Below the pieces are notes generated by a model. That model did not search any database. It was not told where the DNA came from and worked only from the letters and a program-made list of their open reading frames with translations. From an uncultured Flavobacteriales bacterium (GTDB lineage Bacteria > Bacteroidota > Bacteroidia > Flavobacteriales_D > Sanyastnellaceae), in NCBI GenBank assembly GCA_938085425.1, contig CALKGQ010000024.1:1-64000 (forward strand): DNA of 64,000 nt, read 5' to 3'. The translations under genes and the position numbers were made by a program. Shown in pieces: positions 53,745 to 64,000 of this stretch (positions are counted from its first letter, which is position 1; every line of letters begins with the position of its first letter).

Positions 53745-54314
53745 TCAAGAAACAGAGGGAGGGTCCAAGGACTGCAGCATCCAAGGAATGGCCACCACCA
53801 TCAAGGAGGGCAGTGGCGACTGAAGGAACCCTAGCATGTCGCGGGCCAGCGCGTACCACGGCCATCCCGGCGAACTCAACGCCAGGCCCACCATGGGCAC
53901 CCCCGAGGTTACGTAGATCAGCAACAGCCAAGGCACGCGGTCAGGCACCCCCGCAGTGCGCAAAAACAAAACGTCGAGCATGAAAAACACCACCAAGATG
54001 ACGGCAGAAAGCCCCCACTTGAAGGCGACCAACTCCCCACGGTCCAGGCCGTGGAAGACGTTCCAAGTGGAACGGCTCACGTAAAAGTTGTGCCTGCCCA
54101 CCGGCGCGTGGTCCTTCCACCACGCCAAACGAGACCCCGCGTCGTCCTGCCAAAATTGCGCCTCGTCCCCCACCTTGAGGTAGTGGTTGACCTTGATTTT
54201 GGACTGCTCCTGCAAGAGCCCAAAGCCCAGCATCGCCAGGAGCACCAGCAACCACCATGGCCGGCGCCAGGGCAGCATCGGCGGGCGACCTTCCGACTTC
54301 GGACGCCCCGTCAT
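53745..54314 (-). CDS. Exosortase F-associated membrane protein
   Basis: A 189-residue protein with about five helices: WWLLVLLAMLGFGLL at the start, a soluble loop with NHYLKVGDEAQFWQDD and NFYVSRSTWNVFHGLDRG, then LSAVILVVFFMLDVLFLRTAG, VPWLLLIYVTSGVPMVGLALS and LPSLMVVAIPWM. This layout matches the small membrane protein found beside XrtF in flavobacteria. Its role is unknown; it is presumed to assist the exosortase. The ATG at 54314 overlaps the xrtF stop by 4 bp, which strongly supports pairing. Confidence 0.8.
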   Translation of the reverse strand: MTGRPKSEGRPPMLPWRRPWWLLVLLAMLGFGLLQEQSKIKVNHYLKVGDEAQFWQDDAGSRLAWWKDHAPVGRHNFYVSRSTWNVFHGLDRGELVAFKWGLSAVILVVFFMLDVLFLRTAGVPDRVPWLLLIYVTSGVPMVGLALSSPGWPWYALARDMLGFLQSPLPSLMVVAIPWMLQSLDPPSVS

Positions 54315-54868
54315 GACGCGCGTCGGGCCCGGCGGCCTTGAAGGGTCCACAAGTACCACAACCCAAAGACCCCTCCGTAAATGAGGACCGTGAAGGTGTA
54401 ATCGTGGTTGAACTCGAGCCACTCAGGGGCGGTGGCCTGCATCCGCGCAAGCACAATCACCCGCCCAATGTTGGCCGCATGAAGCACGACGATCCCCAGC
54501 GGAATGAACCAAAGCTTGGCGGTCCAAGGACCGGGAAAGGCCAAAATGAAAATGGAAAACAAGGCAAAGAGCGCCACGCCGTCGCATGAGGCACCGATTT
54601 GGACCCCGGCATGGCCTGCCACCCCCACGCGGTCCTTGTGCGTCGCCGGCTGGGGATAGGCGCCAGGCTCCCACCCCATCCACCCAAAGGCGGTCTCCGT
54701 GGCATCCACCATGTGCGCTATGACCACCTCGTCCAGCATGGTCCGGGGCTTGAGCACCTGCTCGTACGCCACACTCCAGACGATGTAGGCCAAAAAAGCC
54801 GACACAAAGAATCGAAACGTTGGGGTGTTCCGCAACTCCCGGAACGTGGACCGTGGTGTCGTAGGCAT
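54311..54868 (-). CDS. xrtF: Exosortase XrtF, transpeptidase-like sorting enzyme
   Basis: A 185-residue polytopic membrane protein of the exosortase/archaeosortase superfamily. The three catalytic residues are in place: Cys95 in GASCDGVALFALF, Arg136 in AANIGRVIVLA and His155 in EFNHDYTFTV. Enzymes of this group cleave short C-terminal sorting signals and pass the protein to a membrane or polysaccharide acceptor. The short length and neighbours indicate the flavobacterial XrtF type. The start is the ATG at 54868; upstream in-frame codons are not family-like. It lies 34 bp after a gene whose product has a matching tail. Confidence 0.88.
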   Translation of the reverse strand: MPTTPRSTFRELRNTPTFRFFVSAFLAYIVWSVAYEQVLKPRTMLDEVVIAHMVDATETAFGWMGWEPGAYPQPATHKDRVGVAGHAGVQIGASCDGVALFALFSIFILAFPGPWTAKLWFIPLGIVVLHAANIGRVIVLARMQATAPEWLEFNHDYTFTVLIYGGVFGLWYLWTLQGRRARRAS

Positions 54869-54902
54869 CACCAAATGCTTGTGTCCTCGACGGTGTTGAG
54901 AC

Positions 54903-55211
54903 TTAGGCCTCTTTCTCGAGCAACTCCTCCTCCCTCCGACGGCGCATCGCCGCCGTGGCAAGTCCTCCTCCCGCAATCGCCAACAAACTCAACCCACCGT
55001 CGAGTGGGATGGTGGTGCAATCATTGGGTTCGGAGTAATCCGAGCAATTTGGGTCACAAACCACATTGTCCGAATCAAAATATGTGCCGCCGCATGCCTG
55101 AGGGCTGCCGACCCCATCATCTGAATCTGGGTCACAACAAATTTGAGCCTGAACAAGAGTTGGCACCGCCAACAACAGAAATCCGAACACAATTTTGGAA
55201 AACGACTTCAT
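54903..55211 (-). CDS. Small secreted Cys-rich protein with PID-CTERM-like sorting tail
   Basis: A 102-residue protein. Signal peptide: MKSFSKIVFGFLLLAVPTLVQAQ. The mature stretch of about 45 residues has six cysteines and many Asp residues (DPDSDDGVG, CDPNCSDYSEPNDC). The C-terminus is tripartite: PLDGG at 69-73, a hydrophobic Gly/Ala-rich helix (74-88) and RRRR with a charged end. This matches the PID-CTERM signal (usually P-I-D-G-G) associated with XrtF, with Ile replaced by Leu. It is therefore the probable substrate of the adjacent exosortase. It diverges from the polysaccharide kinase gene by 40 bp. Confidence 0.85.
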   Translation of the reverse strand: MKSFSKIVFGFLLLAVPTLVQAQICCDPDSDDGVGSPQACGGTYFDSDNVVCDPNCSDYSEPNDCTTIPLDGGLSLLAIAGGGLATAAMRRRREEELLEKEA

Positions 55212-55237
55212 TAAAATGCAGGTAAAGGAGCGGGACA

Positions 55238-55245
55238 TACTTTTG
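55238..55245 (+). promoter_or_regulatory. -7 box of the polysaccharide copolymerase/kinase gene
   Basis: TACTTTTG matches TAnnTTTG exactly. Six bases separate it from the ATG at 55252, so the message would be leaderless or nearly so. This box also decides the start codon, since two upstream in-frame ATGs would lie before the transcription start. Confidence 0.6.
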
Positions 55246-55251
55246 CGCAAG

Positions 55252-57672
55252 ATGGCAAAGAACTCCCACACTCCGCTCGTCAGCTTCGAAGATTTGAGGC
55301 CGTACATCAAATTGCTCGGCAAAAATTGGTGGCTGTTGGCAGTGTTGGCGGTTGCCGGGTACAGTGGCGGGCGGCTTGTCACCCACCAAATGGTCGACGT
55401 CCACAACGCCACAGCGGAGATCCTTGTGAACCAAAAAGAGAGCAACGGCATCGACGCCATGCTCGGAGGGCGCGGAGGCTCCCGCGGGTTCAGCTACTAC
55501 AACGACGACGTCCAAAACCAACTGCGCGTGCTTCGCTCCTACGACCTCGTGGGCCGGGCCATCGACAAAATCAACGACCCCATCGACCACTATTACGTGG
55601 GCCGCATCAAAGAGACTCCTTCAGAACGATTTGGTTCTCTCGACATCGAGGTGGACATGGAGGAATGGGGTGCCGACATGGCCGGGGCGGCCATTGACCT
55701 CTTCGTTCTGGACACACAGCGGTACAAGATGGTGTTGCGCGCGACGCAGCCCCAAAGCGACCAAGTGGCTTTGGAAGCGGCGTTTGGGCAGCGGGTGCAG
55801 AAGGAAGGCATCGCCCTGACCGTTCGGTTGGACCCTGAACTGGCGCGCAGCGCAGAGCGACTAGAAGCTGCGTCTTTGCAGCATTTCCGGATCCGGGTCA
55901 AAACCCGAGACCAGCGGATTGGCCAATACCGCGGGTCCTTGCAAACCACCAATGTGGAGCGCACCAGCATCATCACGTTGACCTGCAGGGACGTCATCCC
56001 GGGTCGTGCCAAGCGGTTCCTCGACTCCTTGGCGGCCACCTACATCGATTACACCGCGGAAGCGCGCTTGGCCACGAGCCTTCAAACCGAGGTGTACATC
56101 GATGGGCAGCTCGACGAAATCAACGCTTTGACAGACACCCTTGAGCGTCAGGTGGATTTTTACCGGGCCCAAAACGAAGTGCTGGACCTCACTCGGGAAC
56201 AAAACGAATACTTCAACTCCTTGGTGGATCTCGAGCGTCAGCTGCGGGAAATGGACGTGCAGGCTGAATCCCTCGACGATCTCGGGGTCTTTTTGACGGC
56301 ACCGGGCGGCACCGCAGAATTGCCGCCTTCCAGCTATTTCATGCTGGACGACCCATGGATGGGCGAACAAATGGGGGCCTTGATGGAATTGGAGGCCAAG
56401 CGATCCGCCATGCTTCTCGACGTTCAACCGGGGTCGTACCAAGTGCGGCGCCTCGACTCCAGCGCGCAACACGTGCGCAGCAATGTGGTGAGCTACCTCG
56501 CTGACAAAATGGGCACCGTGGAACGACGACGCATCAACTTGCAATCCGACATCCGCGGACTGGAGTCCAGGCTGTCGGGGTTGCCCAAAACCCAACGCGA
56601 CATCCTGGCCATGGAGCGCAAGCTTGGGGTCAACGAAAAACTCGCTGTGTACCTGCTCGAGCGCAAGGCCGCGACAATCATTGCCCGCGCCAGCATCACG
56701 CCGGAAGCCTCGTTGATTGAGCGCGCGCGCTACGCAGGCATGGTGGGGCCTGACAAAAGGCGCACCATCCTGACCTACACCGCGGCAGGACTCCTGCTCG
56801 CCTTGGCCCTTGCAGTGGCCCGCATGCTGTTGTTCGAGCGACTCGAGACCATGTCGGAACTGCGAGAAGCCGTCGAGTCCCCTGTCATTGGAGGCATCCC
56901 TTTCTACCCTGAGATGGCGCAAGACCCCATCGCCTGCCGCGCCGACAGCCGCAGCGCAGTGACAGAGGCCTTCAGGGCCCTGCGCACCAATTTGCAGTAC
57001 CTGCTCGCCAAAGAAGGCGCCAACGTCATTTTGGTCTCTTCGTTGCACCCCCAAGAGGGGAAAAGCTTTGTGTCGAGCAACCTTGCGAGCATCTTGGCCA
57101 AAGCGGGCAAAAAAGTGGCCCTTGTCGACTTCGACATGCACAAACCAAGGATCCATCACTACTTGGGGATGTCCAACGACCGCGGGGCATCCACCGTGAT
57201 GATCGGCCAAGGCACCTTGTTGGACGTGACCCAAAAAGGCCCGTACGACGCACTCGATGTCATCACCGCAGGCCCTGTGCCGCCCAACGCGTCCGACTTG
57301 ATTTTGAGCGAACGGATGACCGAGAGCATCGCCACCTTGAAAAAGAAGTACGACTTTGTGATCCTCGACACCCCACCGATTTCACTGATCAGCGACGCCC
57401 TCGTGTTGATGCAACACGTCGACACCGCACTGCTCGTGACCAATGTGTCCAAATCGTCAAGGCGTGGCGTGCAACATCTCGAAGAGTTGTTGGAGCAAAA
57501 CAATTTGTCGCATGCCTCCTTTGTGCTCAACGGTGTAAGGTCCAAACGCTGGGCCCGGTATTACAACCGCTATGCCACGAAGTACGGGTATGCCGCCTAC
57601 GGCGCCGACTACGGCTACGGGTACGGGTACGGTGGGTCAGAGCGGTACAAGAACCCCGAGGCAGAAGCTTGA
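55252..57672 (+). CDS. Polysaccharide copolymerase with tyrosine autokinase domain (Wzc-like)
   Basis: An 806-residue inner-membrane protein. A Wzz domain with a first helix (WWLLAVLAVAGYSGG) and a long periplasmic coiled-coil part leads to a second helix near 520-540 (ILTYTAAGLLLALALAVARML). The cytoplasmic BY-kinase domain follows: Walker A HPQEGKSFVSSNLA near residue 600, A' VALVDFDMHKPR and Walker B FVILDTPPISL. The C-terminal 35 residues hold a tyrosine cluster alternating with Gly (YGYGYGYGG), the autophosphorylation site. Such proteins set chain length and export of capsule or exopolysaccharide. No glycosyltransferases are nearby, so the polymer is unknown. Divergent from the exosortase substrate gene. 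Confidence 0.92.
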   Translation: MAKNSHTPLVSFEDLRPYIKLLGKNWWLLAVLAVAGYSGGRLVTHQMVDVHNATAEILVNQKESNGIDAMLGGRGGSRGFSYYNDDVQNQLRVLRSYDLVGRAIDKINDPIDHYYVGRIKETPSERFGSLDIEVDMEEWGADMAGAAIDLFVLDTQRYKMVLRATQPQSDQVALEAAFGQRVQKEGIALTVRLDPELARSAERLEAASLQHFRIRVKTRDQRIGQYRGSLQTTNVERTSIITLTCRDVIPGRAKRFLDSLAATYIDYTAEARLATSLQTEVYIDGQLDEINALTDTLERQVDFYRAQNEVLDLTREQNEYFNSLVDLERQLREMDVQAESLDDLGVFLTAPGGTAELPPSSYFMLDDPWMGEQMGALMELEAKRSAMLLDVQPGSYQVRRLDSSAQHVRSNVVSYLADKMGTVERRRINLQSDIRGLESRLSGLPKTQRDILAMERKLGVNEKLAVYLLERKAATIIARASITPEASLIERARYAGMVGPDKRRTILTYTAAGLLLALALAVARMLLFERLETMSELREAVESPVIGGIPFYPEMAQDPIACRADSRSAVTEAFRALRTNLQYLLAKEGANVILVSSLHPQEGKSFVSSNLASILAKAGKKVALVDFDMHKPRIHHYLGMSNDRGASTVMIGQGTLLDVTQKGPYDALDVITAGPVPPNASDLILSERMTESIATLKKKYDFVILDTPPISLISDALVLMQHVDTALLVTNVSKSSRRGVQHLEELLEQNNLSHASFVLNGVRSKRWARYYNRYATKYGYAAYGADYGYGYGYGGSERYKNPEAEA

Positions 57673-57844
57673 GGGCCAGGGGCCATGCCGTCTGCGGCGT
57701 CGCCCACACTCCCATGTGAGCAACACGGGGGACGCAACCCATGTCCTTGGGCCGGCGTCCATACTTTAGCAAGGGAAACGCCGTTCTTCTACCCCGGCGT
57801 TCCACACTTCCATGACGGCCACCTTTCATACCAAGCCGCGTTCC

Positions 57845-60049
57845 ATGAAGCGGATGTTCCAGCGATGGAATGGCTGTGGTGTGTCTGTCCTGCTGTTGGG
57901 TGCCTCCTTCATTGGAGCCAGCAACCATGTGCACGCACAGTCGCCCCCCAACTTCACCCACATCGACAATGTCAATGCCGCGGGCAATGCGACGCTGTAT
58001 TGGGACGTGTTCTCTCCCGTGGGCACAGAAGAATTTGTCCAAAACGAGGTGAAGGTGTTCGACATGGACCTCAATCCACTGGGGACCCAATGGCACCTCA
58101 TTTCCTCGGAAATCGTCAATGGCAACTTGGTGCTTCCCACAGGATGGGTGATGCCGTCCTTTCTTTACGATGCCAACCAATTCGCCCATTGCTTTGTGGG
58201 GGTTCAGGTCACGGTGGAAGGCGGTGTGCAATCGGTGTCTGAGCAATCAGATTTTTTGTGCTCCATCCATTTGGACCTTCAGGAAGGGGCGTTGCCTGGA
58301 ACCTTTGACTTGACGTGGAACAGCCCCTATGTGCTGTCCCCAGGAAGCATTGGCGGCATGTTCCAACTCGAACGGCTCGACGGTGCGTCAGGTGAGTACG
58401 AATTGGTGGCTGAATTTCCTGACTCCCCATTTGGCGGTGGCGGCGGGTTCTACACCGACAACCCTGGACCCTGCGCACAGCAATTGATCTACAGGGTCCG
58501 GCAAATTGCAGAAAATGGCACCGACATCCATGTCAGCAACATCGTGGACTACCTCGTGGGGACAGTCGGTGGAGAGACGCCCACCGTCACCCACGTCGAT
58601 GTGGAGAATGGACAAGCGCATGTCTATTGGGACTTTGAGCCCGAGCCAGAAACGCTCGGTTACGTCATCTACAAATGCCTCGATTCCGGTGGGGGCGCCA
58701 TCGTTGCGACCTTGGACGACCCCAGCGTGGACAATTTGTCCATCGCCACGTCCATTGCAGGGACGGAGCCCGAGAGCTACCAAGTGGCCGCTTACGATTG
58801 CATCGACGACGACGGCACCCCCAATCCCTCGGGTGCGGGAGGCTGCGCGCGAACAGTGTTCCTGACCGCGGCCCAAATCCCTTGCACCGACCGTGCTCAA
58901 CTTGCATGGATCTATCCACAGGGCATCGCAGGCGAGGTGGTCGAGTTCATTCCCCAATACAGTGAAGATGGCGGGGCTTGGGTCAGCTTGGACACCCTGT
59001 CGGGCACCGGTCAATCGATGGTCCACGAAGGGGCCTCGCTCGAAGCCTCCGTGGCATACCGGTTGTTGGCCAACACCAGCGAACTTCACACCGCTGCGTC
59101 CAACGTGGTGGAAGTCTCTTTTGAATACCCCGACGCTCCGGCCTCACCTCAAATCCAGCGGGCGTCGGTGCTCGACCGTCAGCGCGTGGAGGTGGTGCTT
59201 TCAACGGACCCCACCGCCGAAGAGGTCTCGTTGTATGAGTTCCAAAAATGGAACGACAGCGACAGCTCTTGGATCCCCTTGACGCCGCGTTACCCATCGA
59301 GCTTGGGCTTTCCCGTCAGCCATGTGGACACCGAACTGAACACCGACGAATACGCCTACCGCTACCGCGCTGTGGCCTACAATGGATGCGAGGCCGTGGT
59401 GGCCCAATCCCAAGAAGCAGGAACCATGCTACTGAGAGGCTTCCAAAGCACCACGCCTGGTTTCTTTGAAAACAGCTTGGTGTGGACCCCTTACTCAGGG
59501 TTTGGCAACGGTTTGGAGCGCTACGAGGTTTTGCGCAAACAAACCAGCGACCTCGCGGTGCAAGGCACTCCACTTGCCACGGTGAGCGCATTGTCTGAAA
59601 CCCACGAAGATGAAGTGGGGGACGAATTCGATTCGCCCGGCATTTTTTGCTATCGAATCCTTGCCATGGGATTCCCGGACTCGACCGAAGTGCTGCCGGG
59701 GGCGGCCTCCAATTGGGTATGTCTGACGGAGGACCCCATTGTTTGGATCCCCACAGCCTTCAGCCCCAACGGCGATGACCTCAACGACTGGTTTCCATGG
59801 GCACCAGGGGAAGCCAACGTGGGCTTCCTGGGCGAACCGCAGGGCAGCAACCCCAACTTCAAGATGGACGTCATCACCCGGTGGGGCACCAAGATTTTTT
59901 CGACCGATTCTGTGGAGGAACCTTGGGACGGAAGGGTCGACGGCGATTTGGCCCCCACAGGGGTGTACGCCGTGGTCCTCCAATACTTGGATGGCGCCGG
60001 CGCTTGGCGCAGCCAGACACAACAACTTACTGTGCTTCCAAGCCAGTGA
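57845..60049 (+). CDS. Secreted protein with T9SS type B (gliding-associated) C-terminal domain
   Basis: About 734 residues with a signal peptide (MKRMFQRWNGCGVSVLLLGA, cut near VHAQ). The mature part has several fibronectin-III-like beta domains (ATLYWDVFSP, HVYWDFEPEPETLGYVIYK, NSLVWTPYSGFGNGLERYEVLR). The last 95 residues are the CHU_C/type B domain: WIPTAFSPNGDDLNDWF, MDVITRWGTKIFST, WDGRVDGDLAPTGVYAVVLQY. Type B domains send proteins through T9SS, often with SprF-type partners, in gliding or surface adhesion. An ATG at 57812 in the same frame is an alternative start. The 172-bp gap before it holds TACTTTAG (57762-57769), a weak -7 box. Confidence 0.88.
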   Translation: MKRMFQRWNGCGVSVLLLGASFIGASNHVHAQSPPNFTHIDNVNAAGNATLYWDVFSPVGTEEFVQNEVKVFDMDLNPLGTQWHLISSEIVNGNLVLPTGWVMPSFLYDANQFAHCFVGVQVTVEGGVQSVSEQSDFLCSIHLDLQEGALPGTFDLTWNSPYVLSPGSIGGMFQLERLDGASGEYELVAEFPDSPFGGGGGFYTDNPGPCAQQLIYRVRQIAENGTDIHVSNIVDYLVGTVGGETPTVTHVDVENGQAHVYWDFEPEPETLGYVIYKCLDSGGGAIVATLDDPSVDNLSIATSIAGTEPESYQVAAYDCIDDDGTPNPSGAGGCARTVFLTAAQIPCTDRAQLAWIYPQGIAGEVVEFIPQYSEDGGAWVSLDTLSGTGQSMVHEGASLEASVAYRLLANTSELHTAASNVVEVSFEYPDAPASPQIQRASVLDRQRVEVVLSTDPTAEEVSLYEFQKWNDSDSSWIPLTPRYPSSLGFPVSHVDTELNTDEYAYRYRAVAYNGCEAVVAQSQEAGTMLLRGFQSTTPGFFENSLVWTPYSGFGNGLERYEVLRKQTSDLAVQGTPLATVSALSETHEDEVGDEFDSPGIFCYRILAMGFPDSTEVLPGAASNWVCLTEDPIVWIPTAFSPNGDDLNDWFPWAPGEANVGFLGEPQGSNPNFKMDVITRWGTKIFSTDSVEEPWDGRVDGDLAPTGVYAVVLQYLDGAGAWRSQTQQLTVLPSQ

Positions 60050-60090
60050 GATTCATGCCCCTAGGCCGTGCAGGACAGGGCTTTCTGCAC

Positions 60091-60098
60091 TAAATTTG
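60091..60098 (+). promoter_or_regulatory. guaB -7 box
   Basis: TAAATTTG matches TAnnTTTG exactly and is followed by CC. It lies 57 bp upstream of the guaB ATG, leaving a leader of about 50 nt, in contrast to the leaderless genes of the window. No -33 TTG was found at suitable spacing. Confidence 0.5.
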
Positions 60099-60127
60099 CC
60101 CGAATCGCGGACCGAACTCCCTCGTAA

Positions 60128-63695
<3,568 letters not shown>

Positions 63696-63699
<4 letters not shown>

Positions 63700-64000
63700 A
63701 ACAAGCCCGGCCCTTGGTGGGGTGGATGATGGCCGTGATGTGGGTGGCGTGCAACAGCGCACCTGCCACCCAAAAAGCATCGTTTGGCAGGGATGTGGTG
63801 GCATCGGCGTATGGCGAAGCGCTCACATGGGACAGTTTGGCCCAAAGGATCCCCAACGATTTGTCCTTGGAAGACAGCGCGGCCTTTGCGGAGCGGGTCA
63901 TCGACCGTTGGATGCGTGAACACGTCATGCTCGCGCAGGCCAAGGCCAACCTCGAGCGCGAACGCGACCACTTGGAGCAAGCCCTGGAGGCCTACCGTCG
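63696..64000 (+). CDS. Lipoprotein of the SurA/parvulin neighbourhood (3' end outside window)
   Basis: The visible 101 codons encode a short hydrophobic N-terminus ending in MWVAC, a likely lipobox with Cys19. A charged region with VVASAYGEALTWDSLAQRIPNDLSLEDSAAFAERVIDRWMREHVMLAQAKANLE follows. This resembles the N-domain of SurA-like isomerases, in which a short motif is followed by helices. In related genomes a small protein of this kind sits between two parvulin genes after guaB; that is from memory. The ATG overlaps the isomerase stop. Function unproved; probably an outer-membrane folding accessory. Confidence 0.7.

Noticed and set aside
55861-57234. Minus-strand open frame opposite the polysaccharide kinase
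   Set aside because: The plus-strand kinase has complete catalytic motifs over the whole span; the minus frame has none.

Overview
The window is a gene-dense, moderately GC-rich stretch from a Bacteroidota genome, most probably a gliding or type IX secretion (T9SS) proficient member of the Flavobacteriales. The evidence is the porP-gldKLMN cluster, gldB and gldC, a protein with a T9SS type A sorting domain and one with a type B domain, a flavobacterial exosortase (XrtF) set, TAnnTTTG promoter -7 boxes, a Bacteroidota-type dcw cluster, and a Cys-repeat surface protein. The genus cannot be fixed from the sequence. No rRNA, tRNA, insertion sequence, prophage or CRISPR array was seen.

Layout. 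1-3004 (minus): miaB, a sigma-54 activator without a receiver domain, and lptE, which runs off the left edge. 3136-12736 (plus): topA, an arginase-fold protein with a degraded metal site, then the T9SS/gliding core porP-gldK-gldL-gldM-gldN, closed by a UUCG-loop terminator. 12824-14794 (plus): an ABC-F ATPase whose 3' end overlaps the converging rluD. 14770-20786 (minus): purL, a PASTA protein, a T9SS cargo protein and rluD, chained by 4-bp overlaps or short gaps. 20938-24712 (plus): dtd, a MazG-like pyrophosphohydrolase and a secreted Asp-box beta-propeller. 24737-29248: nadE and an outer-membrane barrel (minus), gldB and gldC (plus), engB and an alpha/beta hydrolase (minus).

29249-29505 is a dense divergent control region. 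It has MraZ-box repeats on both strands, several DnaA-box-like 9-mers (one perfect) and promoter boxes. 29506-45629 (plus) is the dcw cell-wall and division cluster: mraZ, rsmH, ftsL, ftsI, murE, mraY, murD, ftsW, murG, murC, ftsQ, ftsA, ftsZ, then a YqeY-like gene. murF, ddl and murB are absent from it. 45652-52851 (minus): a fused cytoplasmic/barrel protein, a nitroreductase, an SDR oxidoreductase and a 1,555-residue secreted protein with 13 cysteine repeats and a dockerin-like end.

53180-55211 (minus) holds an uncharacterised Bacteroidota family protein, an XrtF-associated membrane protein, exosortase XrtF and a 102-residue protein with a PID-CTERM-like tail, probably its substrate. Diverging only 40 bp away is a Wzc-like polysaccharide copolymerase/tyrosine kinase. 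This suggests a compact unit that couples surface-polymer assembly with exosortase sorting. 57845-64000 (plus): a type B T9SS cargo protein, guaB, a two-parvulin periplasmic isomerase, and a lipoprotein running off the right edge.

Several genes (miaB, dtd, gldC, the hydrolase, the kinase) have the -7 box only 4-6 nt before the ATG, so they may be transcribed without a 5' leader. The strongest leads for new biology are the XrtF locus, the DnaA/MraZ control region upstream of dcw, the leaderless promoter module, the Cys-repeat protein with a possible new C-terminal sorting signal, and the arginase-fold protein beside the T9SS core.
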